Shown: positions 17,261 through 26,322, counted from the first letter of the stretch. The stretch: 64,000 bases of DNA from Nakazawaea peltata (GCA_001599355.1 BCGQ01000003.1:994468-1058467), one strand, 5' to 3'. Numbers and translations: made by a program. Notes: generated by a model from the letters alone, not told the origin.

Positions 17261-19306
17261 ATGGTCGAATCAGCGTCTATTTTCTACGATTTTGCCATCC
17301 TTTTCTTCAATTGGCTCTATCACATTTTCTTCCGTGAAGTTAAGACGAGGGGCGCTTTTAATGTCCCTAAAACGGGGCCGGTGATCTTCGTGTGTGCGCC
17401 TCATCTGAACCAGTTCGTCGACCCTTCGCTTTTCATGCTTCAGGTCAAGAAACAAGTCGGCCGTAATGTCTCGTTCTTGATCGCTGGAGTCTCGGCAAGA
17501 CGGAAATTCATTGGATTTATGGCTCGTTTGGCAAACGCCATCACTGTCGAGAGAGCTCAGGATCTCTTAAAGACTGTTGAGTCCGACCAGGGTCCTGCTA
17601 CTATCAGATACGAAGATTACCTGGAAGATCCAACCATCATTGTTGGTACTAACACGCATTTTGAACGTGATTTCGAGATAAAAGGTCTCATTGGGTTACC
17701 TCAAAGTGCTGGTAACTCTCAAATCGAGACTATATACAGTGATACGAGACTTAAGTTGAAGAAACCTTTGACTTCTGGTAGGGCTCGTCAGTTGCTTTCT
17801 CAGCCTGAAGGCACAGAGTTCAAATATGCTCCTAAAGTGGATAATTCTCATGTCTTCCAGCACGTTTTCCGTCATCTTCACGATCAAGGAGCCATTGGGA
17901 TCTTCCCTGAAGGTGGTTCTCATGACCGTACCGAGCTTTTACCTTTAAAACCAGGTGTTCTGATCATGGCTTTAGGTGCTGTAGCAGAGAGACCCGATAC
18001 TGAGATCAAAATCATCCCTTGTGGAATGAATTATTTCCATCCTAATAAGTTCAGATCTCGTGCTGTTGTCGAATTCGGTACTCCACTTATTGTCACCCTG
18101 AAAGACGGGGAATTTTACCAACAAAATGCCCGTGAACTGGTCTCTCAACTTCTTACTAAAGTCACCGATCTGTTAAACAGTGTAATTGTCACATGTCCAG
18201 ATTATGATCTGTTGATGACTATTCAGCTGGCCAGAAGATTGTATCAGTATCATCCGCCTTCAGGTTCCAATACCAACGGTGGTAGTATGCCTCTTCCTCT
18301 TGTGGTTGAAATGAATAGGAGACTTGCCCAAGGCTATGTAGCGTATCAAGATGATCCGAGAGTAGTGGAATTATCAAGACTGGTCAATCATTATAACCGT
18401 AGTTTGTCAGAATTGGGTTTGACCGATCATCAATTAGTTGGAATGGATCGTTTCGATACAGTGACTGCTTTAGTTTTGCTCGTACAAAGAGTAGCCAAAT
18501 TATTGGTTTTCCTGTCATTGAGTTTACCAGGGACCGTATTATTTTCTCCGGTCTTTATTGCATGTAAATATTATTCGCAAAAGAAAGCTCGTGAACTGTT
18601 GAAGAAATCCGTTGTCAAGATCAATGCTACGGACGTTTTACTGACTTGGAAATTGTTGTTTGCCTTACTGTTTCTGCCAGTTTTGTACATTTTCTACTCT
18701 ATAATTGGGGTTATTTTTGTAAGAAAGAGAGGACATTTGAGTTCATCGTCGAATCTTCTTGTGTTTTTCACTTGTTACTTGGTTTTGGTTCTGACCACAT
18801 ACTCTGCTTTCAGAATTGGAGAAGTTGGTATGGATATTTTCAAGTCGTTAAGACCTTTGGTGGCAGCTTTGACTTCTGATAGGAAAGAACTCACAAGATT
18901 ACAGAAGGAAAGAGAGACTCTTTCTTTACAAGTGACTGAATTATGTAATGAATTAGGACCAGAATTGTTCCCTGATTTCGATATCTTTAGGAAAGCGGAA
19001 GAAGTTGAAGAAGAAACTGAGAAGGAGAAAGAAGTTGAGGAAGAACTGTTGAAGAAAGTTAAATCTGATACTTCTCTCTTCTCTCAAATGACGGATCAAC
19101 TGAAGGTTAATTTGAGTGATGTTGCGATTTTCAGTGATTTAATTAATGTTCAAGCTAATGGGTCGAGATCGAGATCACTGTCGGGTGGTGATGAGAGTTC
19201 AGCCGAAGTCACCGGAAGAGATTCTAATCCGGAGACAATAATAAGACAGAAGATTCGTGAGAGATTTAAACAAAATCTGGAGAGACAGAATAGTCCGGAG
19301 ATGTAG
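17261..19306 (+). CDS. SCT1: Glycerol-3-phosphate/DHAP acyltransferase (Sct1/Gpt2)
   Basis: 681 aa from the ATG of MVESASIFYDF; the in-frame TTG upstream is not a likely start. It catalyses the first step of phosphatidic-acid synthesis in the ER. Motifs are GPVIFVCAPH-CTG-NQFVDP (family motif PHANQFVDP), GIFPEGGSHDRTELLPLKPG and IIPCGMNYFHPNKFRSRAVVEFG. Two membrane segments follow (about 415-445, 470-495) and another (about 515-535), then an acidic coiled-coil tail. The CTG at 17405-17407 sits exactly on the conserved Ala, key evidence for CTG = Ala. SCT1 and GPT2 are paralogues in S. cerevisiae, so the symbol is by family. Confidence 0.95.
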   Translation: MVESASIFYDFAILFFNWLYHIFFREVKTRGAFNVPKTGPVIFVCAPHLNQFVDPSLFMLQVKKQVGRNVSFLIAGVSARRKFIGFMARLANAITVERAQDLLKTVESDQGPATIRYEDYLEDPTIIVGTNTHFERDFEIKGLIGLPQSAGNSQIETIYSDTRLKLKKPLTSGRARQLLSQPEGTEFKYAPKVDNSHVFQHVFRHLHDQGAIGIFPEGGSHDRTELLPLKPGVLIMALGAVAERPDTEIKIIPCGMNYFHPNKFRSRAVVEFGTPLIVTLKDGEFYQQNARELVSQLLTKVTDLLNSVIVTCPDYDLLMTIQLARRLYQYHPPSGSNTNGGSMPLPLVVEMNRRLAQGYVAYQDDPRVVELSRLVNHYNRSLSELGLTDHQLVGMDRFDTVTALVLLVQRVAKLLVFLSLSLPGTVLFSPVFIACKYYSQKKARELLKKSVVKINATDVLLTWKLLFALLFLPVLYIFYSIIGVIFVRKRGHLSSSSNLLVFFTCYLVLVLTTYSAFRIGEVGMDIFKSLRPLVAALTSDRKELTRLQKERETLSLQVTELCNELGPELFPDFDIFRKAEEVEEETEKEKEVEEELLKKVKSDTSLFSQMTDQLKVNLSDVAIFSDLINVQANGSRSRSLSGGDESSAEVTGRDSNPETIIRQKIRERFKQNLERQNSPEM

Positions 19307-19469
19307 ATATTGCATTGAATGAGATTCAGACGATTCTTGGCTCGTAATCGACTTTCGACTGAGCCTCAGCCAACTCTCAATTGACTCTTGATTGACTCTC
19401 CCTCTACCGACCTACATATAATTGTAATTTAATTTATTTAATATTCCTAATGCTACCAGATTCTCCGTA

Positions 19470-20036
19470 CTACTCTTCCCCAGCTGGAACCTCGTCCTTC
19501 AAAAATTTATTCAATTTAACCTTGATCTCCGTACTCAGATTCCCCCTCAATACATCCGAAACAAACTCCACATCACAATCCAATTGAACCATCTCAAGAC
19601 TACTTTTCAACACTCCACACAACACATTGGAGTACCAAAATTTCCCGGCAGCATCAGCTGGTAATTCCACAAATTGCAGCAAGGGATTCTCTTCCAATAC
19701 CAAATGGAAACTCTGGTTATCGTTCGAGAAATTTGTCACCAATGGCTGAATATTAAGGTACATTCTGAAGCCTATTTTGCTCACGACCTCGGCTGTTTCT
19801 TTGAAGTTCAGACATCTTCCAAGCCCTGTTTTCAGGAAGAATTCTTCCACCAATCTGAGTCCTATGTTGTATCCCATCTTGAACAATTGTTTATTCACTT
19901 CTTCGTAGTCATTGTTGTATTCGCGGCATAATTGAGCCACCATTGATCCGTAGGTGAGACAGAAGACTTCTGAATTGATCTTTTCCACCTTGTTTCTCCA
20001 GATTTCGTCGCTTAATGCTTTATAGGCCTTGGACAT
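19470..20036 (-). CDS. BET3: TRAPP complex core subunit Bet3
   Basis: 188 aa, full-length. Conserved features are MSKAYKALSDEIWRNKVEKI at the N-terminus, GYNIGLRLVEEFF, the stretch KIGFRMYLNIQPLVTN, FVELPADAAGKFWYSN and the end SLEMVQLDCDVEFVSD followed by VLRGNLSTEIKVKL. Bet3 is the shared TRAPP subunit needed for Rab GTPase activation and ER-to-Golgi vesicle tethering. It is convergent with SCT1. Confidence 0.97.
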   Translation of the reverse strand: MSKAYKALSDEIWRNKVEKINSEVFCLTYGSMVAQLCREYNNDYEEVNKQLFKMGYNIGLRLVEEFFLKTGLGRCLNFKETAEVVSKIGFRMYLNIQPLVTNFSNDNQSFHLVLEENPLLQFVELPADAAGKFWYSNVLCGVLKSSLEMVQLDCDVEFVSDVLRGNLSTEIKVKLNKFLKDEVPAGEE

Positions 20037-20293
20037 ATTGGTGTAGTATGGAAGGCAATGAGTGAATTTGGGGTGTTGTCTAATTGTGGAACTCGCCTTA
20101 CGGTGGAAGTGTTCACTTTAATGGCTTTTAAATGATTGACTGTGATCTAAAAAGGCGTTGGAGATTGAGATATATTTGGTGTTAGTGCACTACCTTTTAT
20201 AGGAAATTCGTGAGTTTGTGTCTTTGTGTTATGATTACGTATTCGGGTAATTACATGTATTTCCTATTTAGGTATTTTAGGTAATTTCATTGT

Positions 20294-21532
20294 CTATTTG
20301 AATCCATGTTGGTCTAAGACATGATTAATGGCTTGATCAACATCATCGAAAACACCAACAGTTGGTCTAGCATACTTTCCAGCTACATCATCGACAAAGT
20401 CTTGGTCTTTAAAGACACCGGTTCTTAACAAAATTGACTCCCAACCGTAGTTATTTGCTCCCACAATATCACTTTCTGGATTATCCCCTACCATGTAGAC
20501 CTTTTTGAATGGGGAAGAGGTTGGAGATACGGCCAATTGCGGAATTAATTGGTCTTGTTCAAAGATTTTGGAATCAGTAGCATTTAACTTGGATCTCCAG
20601 TCAATTAAAATATGATGAGCATAGTCATAGGTGACTCTCTCTGGTTTTCCTAAGACCACAGATTCCATATTTTTAGAGCTACCATTCATGTGGTTGTATA
20701 ACAGTTCGACTTGTAAACGGAAAGCTCCTTGGCCGAAACGAGGCAATGGATAATCATTAGCCCAAAGGAAATCATTATTAGAGAAGAAAATTGGAACTGC
20801 TGGGGTCTCCGATTGGTCTTTGAAATGTCTCTTAGTTCCCATCAAACCTTTATCGGAATTCAAAACGTCCAAAACTACTTGGGTGTCGGATCCCATATCC
20901 CTTGGATCATTGAAAACCAAAATTGCTTCGATTGGTTTGGCATCCTCGGTGAAAAGTCTCAGATCTCCCTCATCTGGTCTGGCAATTTTGGTCAATTCTT
21001 CCTCCTTGTATTGATAGAATGGCCACAATGAAGGTTGAGCCTTGATAATGTCCAGAGGGATGATCACGTCTTTGAATCCGTAGCTTTGAGCTACCTCTCT
21101 GACATTATTCCCATCACCGCCAACACATAAGACACGCTCAAAATCATTGACAAGACATTTGAATGGGGTATGTGACTGGATCAATTGCAATGGACTGATA
21201 TGATTCTCCAACAGCTTCGAGAGGAAGTCTGTCCGAAGGTCTTCCAACTTTCCTCCTCCATTGGTAAGTAAGATGAATGGGATTTTGAAATGTTTCAAGG
21301 TCTTGATGGTGTTCTTGGCCAGCTCAATTGGATGTTCACCTCTCATTAAGACACCATCGATATCGAAGACGAAGGCGATATCTGAAGGGGAGTTAAGCGC
21401 GGAGTGGGAGCTGTGGAAGGATCTGTTTGTGAGGCAGATCGATGCATAATTAGGCCGTATAATATTATGGTAACCAGAGAATCTGGTATTTCTGATGGCT
21501 TTGATACCACCAGTAGTTCTAAATCTATTCAT
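20294..21532 (-). CDS. CECR5-type HAD-superfamily hydrolase (YKR070W-like)
   Basis: 412 aa, HAD class IIA. A likely mitochondrial presequence (about 1-45) is followed by the catalytic DxD in FVFDIDGVLMRG (D57, D59), motif II LLTNGGG, a long cap and the C-terminal acidic motif YMVGDNPESDIVGANNYGWE with LLRTGVF. This matches the CECR5/YKR070W family of mitochondrial HAD proteins; its substrate is not established. The promoter contains the 17-bp minisatellite. Confidence 0.88.
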   Translation of the reverse strand: MNRFRTTGGIKAIRNTRFSGYHNIIRPNYASICLTNRSFHSSHSALNSPSDIAFVFDIDGVLMRGEHPIELAKNTIKTLKHFKIPFILLTNGGGKLEDLRTDFLSKLLENHISPLQLIQSHTPFKCLVNDFERVLCVGGDGNNVREVAQSYGFKDVIIPLDIIKAQPSLWPFYQYKEEELTKIARPDEGDLRLFTEDAKPIEAILVFNDPRDMGSDTQVVLDVLNSDKGLMGTKRHFKDQSETPAVPIFFSNNDFLWANDYPLPRFGQGAFRLQVELLYNHMNGSSKNMESVVLGKPERVTYDYAHHILIDWRSKLNATDSKIFEQDQLIPQLAVSPTSSPFKKVYMVGDNPESDIVGANNYGWESILLRTGVFKDQDFVDDVAGKYARPTVGVFDDVDQAINHVLDQHGFK

Positions 21533-21750
21533 CTATGTGGTAGTGATTGTTATAGGGGAGGGGTTAGTTGGATGAATCTTGAATTTGTTCCAGGTCAAAT
21601 CGGAAGCTTGTCCGATATTCGTAATTTGCTCTGCCTGCTTAAATCGTTGGGAAAAAGGGGGTGAGGGGCAGATCTGGGGATGGGCAGATTTGGAGAGAGG
21701 GCAGATCTAAAGAGGTTTGTGACGAATAGTATTTGGGATGGGCAGACCAG

Positions 21751-21990
21751 GATAGCGGGCACATCCAGAGAGCGGGNNNNNNNNNNNNNNNNNNNNNNNN
21801 NNNNNNNNNNNNNNNNNNNNNNNNNNNNNNNNNNNNNNNNNNNNNNNNNNNNNNNNNNNNNNNNNNNNNNNGAGAGCGGGCACATCCAGAGAGCGGGCAC
21901 ATCCAGAGAGCGGGCACATCCAGAGAGCGGGCACATCCAGAGAGCGGGCACATCCAGAGAGCGGGCGCATCCAGAGAGCGGGCACATCCA
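21751..21990. repeat. 17-bp minisatellite (GAGAGCGGGCACATCCA)n with sequence gap
   Basis: Seven perfect or near-perfect 17-bp units run from 21872 to 21990 (the sixth has an A-to-G change). At least one and a half more units lie before a run of 95 Ns (21777-21871). The array sits between the HAD gene start and the MET1 3' end. Since 17 is not a multiple of 3, all frames cycle through SGCARSLDVPALWMCPL; the open frames over it are artefacts. Confidence 0.97.
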
Positions 21991-22119
21991 GTGCAGCATC
22001 TTACACTTTCGCTCACCTATGAAGATCAGGGCACATTCGAACTCAGCCAACAGCCCTACCCATCTCTCCCTACACAATCAACTCATATATACATAATAAC
22101 ATTACTTTTATAAATATAC

Positions 22120-23949
22120 TTACAGTGACAACGATGAAATGATCCCATTGAGACCAGTCACATCGGTGTCGTCAAATTGACCACATCCCTCTTGGACAAT
22201 CCATTTAGGAGCTGTGGTGTCTTCATTTTGGGGGGTTACCGCACTAAGCAAGGTGTTACAAGCCCATCCGGTAACTAATAACCCTGGAGGTCTGGAACCA
22301 CAAGCATCATACAGTTCGGCAACATGTTCTAAAGTGGTTCTAATGACTCTCTGATCAGGACAAGAAGCTCTTTCAATGATACAACATGGCAATTTGATAT
22401 CCCAACCTCTCTTCTCACATAACTCTGGTACCAATTCTACTATACGATGCAAAGCCATCAAGAACACAGTGGTTCTGGTCTTGTTATACTCGGGTAAGTT
22501 AGGCAATACACCACGTCTTCCGGTTCCTGTCATGATCAATACTTGGTCACTGACGTCTCTATGTGTGACTGGAATTTGAGACATAACAGGGGCAGCTAAC
22601 AGTGATGTGATACCTGGGATAACGGCAGGTTCGAAACCATGTTCAGAGAAGAACTTGAACTCTTCTCCACCTCTTCCAAATATGTACGGATCACCTTGCT
22701 TTAAACGGATCACCTTCTTTCCTTGTTGTAAATTTGTAAGGCCAATATGAAGCAACTCTTGTTGGGCCAGCTCGGCGTTTCCTGGGAATTTTCTAGCGAT
22801 GAAGACCTCGGTGGATCTTGGGATCAATTCTAAGATTTGCTGAGGAACCAACTTGTCGGCCAAGATCAAGTCTGCCGAATAGATAGCTCCAAGAGCACCT
22901 ACGGTAAGAAGAGAGACGGCACCTGGACCTGATCCAATTAAAGAGATAGAACCTTTCTTGGCAGTCGACTCTACTGAGGAAGAAATGGCTGAAACGGCAC
23001 CTACGGGACTGTTGTCGTTGGTTGCTGGTAGCTCATTTGATACAGAGTTCGAATTCTGGAGGTTGCTCTGTTTTGAATCACCGGTATTGATACCGGCAAC
23101 CGTCTCTGTGGTTTGCTCAACTTCGGTCTTATTGGACAGTTCTTGATATTTATGGTAAGCCATGGACAAATCGTCTACGGAAAGTGTAGCCAATTTCTTC
23201 AATGGATAATATTCTACAATTTGTGACAACCATCTTGTTCTTTGCATCTTCTTCTCCTTCTCGGACATCTCAAATTCATGGATTAACTCATTCAATTTCA
23301 GAGTCTGGACAGAATCTTCTTCATTAGAATCATCAAAGCCACCTTCAAATTCGTACTTCAAGTCCTGTAAATCCTCCTGTTGAATCCTGGCTCTCAACTT
23401 CCCCACTCTGTCACAAATTTCTCCAATATTTTGTGGTAAAGAGTTGACCAACTCTCTCTTGATTCTTTGAGCCAATCTACAGCCCTTGCCTGAGGTGGTG
23501 ATACCCATTTGGAAATCACCATTGGAGTAGGTGGAAAGTAAAGTGAACGACGAGAAATCTGGAGAGTTCACAACATTGATAGGGATCCGGAGTTTACGAC
23601 ACAGCTGGTATATCTCTTGAACAACATTGGTATCTGTGGTCGATGAGTACCTTGTGACATAGACTCTATCGACAATGTGATTGACTTCAGGTCTACCTAA
23701 GGTGACCAAATCCTTGGAGAGATCGAAATCTCTGTTGATGAATTTCACTTTAGTTGATCCAGAGTCATCTCGGCTTTCCAACTGTTGTCTCAAACGTAAT
23801 GGGAAACTGCTAAGATCATTGGAAGAGATCAAAATCGGTGTGGCTCCCATCTCAATGATAGTATCGACTCTATAGGAGGTAAGATTGGAGACCCCAACGA
23901 TAAGGTGGGTCTCCCCGAAACAGCTCTCGGCAGTCAACAATCTAGTCAT
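22120..23949 (-). CDS. MET1: Uroporphyrinogen-III C-methyltransferase (sirohaem synthesis)
   Basis: 609 aa. The N-terminal third is a Met8/CysG-like Rossmann region (VYVTRYSSTTD, RIPINVVNSPDFSSFTLLST, TSGKGCRLAQRIKREL). After a disordered linker, the C-terminal SUMT domain starts near 336 with LIGSGPGAVSLLTVGAL, then LADKLVP, RLKQGDPYIFGRGGEEF and GSRPPGLLVTG. It makes the methylated precursor of sirohaem, the cofactor of sulfite reductase in Met/Cys synthesis. A TCACGTGA E-box about 110 bp upstream fits Cbf1 control of sulfur genes. A tRNA gene follows upstream. Confidence 0.95.
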   Translation of the reverse strand: MTRLLTAESCFGETHLIVGVSNLTSYRVDTIIEMGATPILISSNDLSSFPLRLRQQLESRDDSGSTKVKFINRDFDLSKDLVTLGRPEVNHIVDRVYVTRYSSTTDTNVVQEIYQLCRKLRIPINVVNSPDFSSFTLLSTYSNGDFQMGITTSGKGCRLAQRIKRELVNSLPQNIGEICDRVGKLRARIQQEDLQDLKYEFEGGFDDSNEEDSVQTLKLNELIHEFEMSEKEKKMQRTRWLSQIVEYYPLKKLATLSVDDLSMAYHKYQELSNKTEVEQTTETVAGINTGDSKQSNLQNSNSVSNELPATNDNSPVGAVSAISSSVESTAKKGSISLIGSGPGAVSLLTVGALGAIYSADLILADKLVPQQILELIPRSTEVFIARKFPGNAELAQQELLHIGLTNLQQGKKVIRLKQGDPYIFGRGGEEFKFFSEHGFEPAVIPGITSLLAAPVMSQIPVTHRDVSDQVLIMTGTGRRGVLPNLPEYNKTRTTVFLMALHRIVELVPELCEKRGWDIKLPCCIIERASCPDQRVIRTTLEHVAELYDACGSRPPGLLVTGWACNTLLSAVTPQNEDTTAPKWIVQEGCGQFDDTDVTGLNGIISSLSL

Positions 23950-24057
23950 GTTCTTGTCTTGTTATGACACACCAATATACCTTAGTCAGATACCTCTATA
24001 TATCTCTTCTCTGCACCTCATCGAGTTGAAATTTTTTTTGTGTGGAGTGTGGTGCTT

Positions 24058-24065
24058 TCACGTGA
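24058..24065. promoter_or_regulatory. Cbf1-type E-box TCACGTGA upstream of MET1
   Basis: A palindromic TCACGTGA sits about 110-116 bp before the MET1 start. Cbf1 binds TCACGTG at sulfur-assimilation promoters in yeasts, with GTGTGG (Met31/32-like) sequences adjacent at about 24040-24053. Confidence 0.7.
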
Positions 24066-24140
24066 CTTTGAGAATTTGGCTGAGACTGTGGAGAAATATT
24101 GGAGTATGAGAGAATTTATTTGAGGATTAAGAGAAATTAC

Positions 24141-24214
24141 GACTGTGTGGCCAAGCTGGTTAAGGCATCCGACTGTTAATCGGAAGATCGCTGGTTCGAT
24201 CCCAGCCATGGTCG
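24141..24214 (+). tRNA. tRNA-Asn (anticodon GTT)
   Basis: 74-nt cloverleaf, no intron. Acceptor GACTGTG pairs with CATGGTC (two G:T pairs), discriminator G. The D-arm is GGCCAAGCTGGTTAAGGC (box A), and the anticodon stem TCCGA/TCGGA carries loop CTGTTAA, giving GTT. The T-arm GCTGGTTCGATCCCAGC has a B box. A T-run terminator follows at once (from 24215). Matches yeast tRNA-Asn closely. Confidence 0.97.
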
Positions 24215-24229
24215 ATTTTTTTTTTTTTG
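24215..24229 (+). terminator. Pol III T-run terminator of tRNA-Asn
   Basis: ATTTTTTTTTTTTG directly after the tRNA 3' end, a typical RNA polymerase III stop. Confidence 0.85.
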
Positions 24230-24325
24230 TTAAGATGAGCTCATTTTTTTAGTTGAAAAATTTTAGTTAGAGAAGGTTGGTCAGAAGAGTAGAAGCTTAG
24301 AAGAGGGATCGTATTTGAGTTGATA

Positions 24326-25681
24326 ATGCCGCCAAAGAGAGCTTTAGGATTGGGTAAATCGGCTAAACAGAAGAAACAGAAGGTTTCTGCCGAGTTTGGT
24401 GGTGAGACAGTGGAGGTACTGCTGGGCGAGGTCCTGGGAGGTGTCCTGGGAGATGTCCTGGGGGAAATCCTGCTGGGAGAATCTCTGGATCTGCAACAAT
24501 TAACAGTGGAATTAGACGAAACAGCTGATCTGGATGATGAGTTCGCTCAATTGAAACTGTTATGGAAGACTTTCACCAACAGTAACAAAGAAAATGAGTT
24601 GATGTTGAATGGAATCATTCACGAATGTGACAGGCTCTTAAGAAAGTCGTATAATTTGGAGAGCGGAAAGGCTTTAGAGGAGGAAAAGCTCAGTCTTACC
24701 GAGGAATTTCATGCTATTTATGCTTTGCTGTTATGTGAGCTTGCCAAATTCAACAAAAATGAGACAGAACTCAAGGCTGATGAAGATGATGAGGAGTTGA
24801 TTGTCGAACTGGATGCTGAAGCTGGAGATGTTGGTGAATTCTTTGATGCTGCATTAGAAAGAGCTCAATTGGGGTTGGAAAAGTTCCCAAAAAGCAAGCT
24901 GTTGAACTACATTATGGCCATTATCATCATTAACCGTTTACCATTGCAGTATATCAGTAGAATGGACTTGAATTCTACTAAGAAACAGTTCCCAGATATG
25001 TCAACATTGATGGAACAACTGAAAGAGTATGTTGAGCTTGCAAATGGACTGAGTTCTGGATCTTCTGGATCTGAGATCCTCGAGTTTTATGATGCCATGG
25101 ATGATTTGCTTGATATTGTACTGAATTTCGGTCAAGATTTCATGGAAGGATTGGATAGTGAGGCAGAAGAGGAAGAAATGGTCGAGACTCCAGAACTCTC
25201 ACTGAAACATCCGTTGAAAAAATTGCATGAGAACGTAGATTCGTACAAAGAATGGTGGAGAGTCAACTTTGAGGGTCAATTTGACCAACTCTCAGATCCA
25301 GAGACTAAGAAGAAACTGGCATCTCTGTTGGGTCGTTCTTACATTCAATTACTGGAAGTTCCTACCCAAATTTTCACCAAGATCAAGTACGGAGAGGACG
25401 ATGAGGATGAGGAGGATTATGGAATGACTGAAGAAGAAGCTCAGAAGGCTGCTTTGGCTGCCAGTGAGAAACTGATCGAATACTTGTTACAACTGGCAGA
25501 TGAACTGAACCCTGATAGCTTAGTAGACTTACTGGAGCTGGAGATTAATGTAGGAAACTTGTACGACGTAGACTCTAAGGAACAAGAAGAGTGGTATAAA
25601 AAGGCAGAGACGAGATTGAGAAAGCTGAATAACATCACTCATGGTAAATATCAAGACATTCTCGATAATTTAATAGGTTAG
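24326..25681 (+). CDS. ETT1: Enhancer of translation termination Ett1
   Basis: 451 aa starting at MPPKRALGLGKSAKQKKQK (ATG; a TTG lies two codons earlier). Conserved blocks are ADLDDEFAQLKLLW, NGIIHECDRLLR, DAALERAQLGLEKFPKS, RLPLQYISRM, MDDLLDIVLNFGQD and HGKYQDILDNLIG. Ett1 is a nuclear TPR-like protein needed for efficient translation termination. Near residues 32-52 it has a CTG-rich (VLG-type) 12-bp repeat. At 24728, 25472, 25493, 25532, 25538 and 25625 CTG codons align with Ala of S. cerevisiae Ett1 as I recall it. Adjacent to TMC1 as in S. cerevisiae (YOR051C-YOR052C). Confidence 0.95.
   Translation: MPPKRALGLGKSAKQKKQKVSAEFGGETVEVLLGEVLGGVLGDVLGEILLGESLDLQQLTVELDETADLDDEFAQLKLLWKTFTNSNKENELMLNGIIHECDRLLRKSYNLESGKALEEEKLSLTEEFHAIYALLLCELAKFNKNETELKADEDDEELIVELDAEAGDVGEFFDAALERAQLGLEKFPKSKLLNYIMAIIIINRLPLQYISRMDLNSTKKQFPDMSTLMEQLKEYVELANGLSSGSSGSEILEFYDAMDDLLDIVLNFGQDFMEGLDSEAEEEEMVETPELSLKHPLKKLHENVDSYKEWWRVNFEGQFDQLSDPETKKKLASLLGRSYIQLLEVPTQIFTKIKYGEDDEDEEDYGMTEEEAQKAALAASEKLIEYLLQLADELNPDSLVDLLELEINVGNLYDVDSKEQEEWYKKAETRLRKLNNITHGKYQDILDNLIG
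24418..24480 (+). repeat. 12-bp coding repeat GTCCTGGGAG-type in ETT1
   Basis: Imperfect tandem units with GTCCTGGGAG(G/A)T encode V-CTG-G-G/D; under Ala decoding they read as VAG-type low-complexity sequence. In frame and inside a variable N-terminal region. Confidence 0.8.
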
Positions 25682-25761
25682 ACAAATAAAAAATATGAAT
25701 TGGAATCTATGTAAATAAAAAAATGGAATGAACAAATCTATAGAAACAGTCTTGAAGGGTA

Positions 25762-26322
25762 CTAAACTTTAGAAGAGATAGTTTGCTCATTTAATAACTT
25801 CATTCCATTCTGTTCATGTAATTGATCCTTACAGTTCTGCAAACCAGTGCATTTATGGGATTCCAACATACGATGCTTTGAACAGAACTGACCATCACAA
25901 TGGACACAGTCGCCGACAATCTTGAGAGGGATGTTTGTACAGTTGGTGAAAGAGCATTTCTTCTTGTTTGAGGATCTTCTTCTCTTCTTTTGCTTGGCAG
26001 CAGCAGCAGCCGAGGCAGCTGTAGCGGCAGCACTGTCTTCGACATCGATCAAGACCGAAGATGACGAGGCATTCTGGTTGATAAGGTACACGATGGACTC
26101 ATCCTTGATATCGTATGAAGTCAAAGTCGAAAACAAATCCAATACTTTGGCGTTGAAGATAAGTGAGAAACTCGACAACGACAAGTTTTGGAGATTCGAA
26201 TTGTAAGGGGCAGCAACTAACAGGGCCAGCTTCAAATCGTTAACTGTGGCATTATTCGGTATTGTGACGGAGTAAGTCAACTGGGTGTTATCTCCATTGG
26301 ATAATCTGATGGCAACTCTCAT
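25762..26322 (-). CDS. TMC1: UBL plus AN1 zinc-finger protein, Tmc1-like
   Basis: 186 aa. The N-terminal ubiquitin-like fold (MRVAIRLSNGDNTQLTYSV to DIKDESIVYLI) is followed by an Ala/Lys-rich linker. The C-terminal AN1 finger is CSFTNCTNIPLKIVGDCVHC, then DGQFCSKHRMLESHKC, with the C-x-C...H-x5-H/C ligands intact. In S. cerevisiae the related Tmc1 and Cuz1 work with proteasome and Cdc48 during metalloid stress. The PACE element 104 bp upstream supports Rpn4 control. It is convergent with ETT1, the same pairing as YOR051C/YOR052C. Confidence 0.9.
   Translation of the reverse strand: MRVAIRLSNGDNTQLTYSVTIPNNATVNDLKLALLVAAPYNSNLQNLSLSSFSLIFNAKVLDLFSTLTSYDIKDESIVYLINQNASSSSVLIDVEDSAAATAASAAAAAKQKKRRRSSNKKKCSFTNCTNIPLKIVGDCVHCDGQFCSKHRMLESHKCTGLQNCKDQLHEQNGMKLLNEQTISSKV

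Noticed and set aside
21872-21990. Direct repeats as a possible CRISPR array
   Set aside because: Units abut with no spacers and the genome is a yeast; a minisatellite.
21707-22113. Long open frames over the minisatellite on both strands
   Set aside because: The 17-bp period opens all frames, and they run over the gap; repeated SGCARSLDVPALWMCPL is an artefact.
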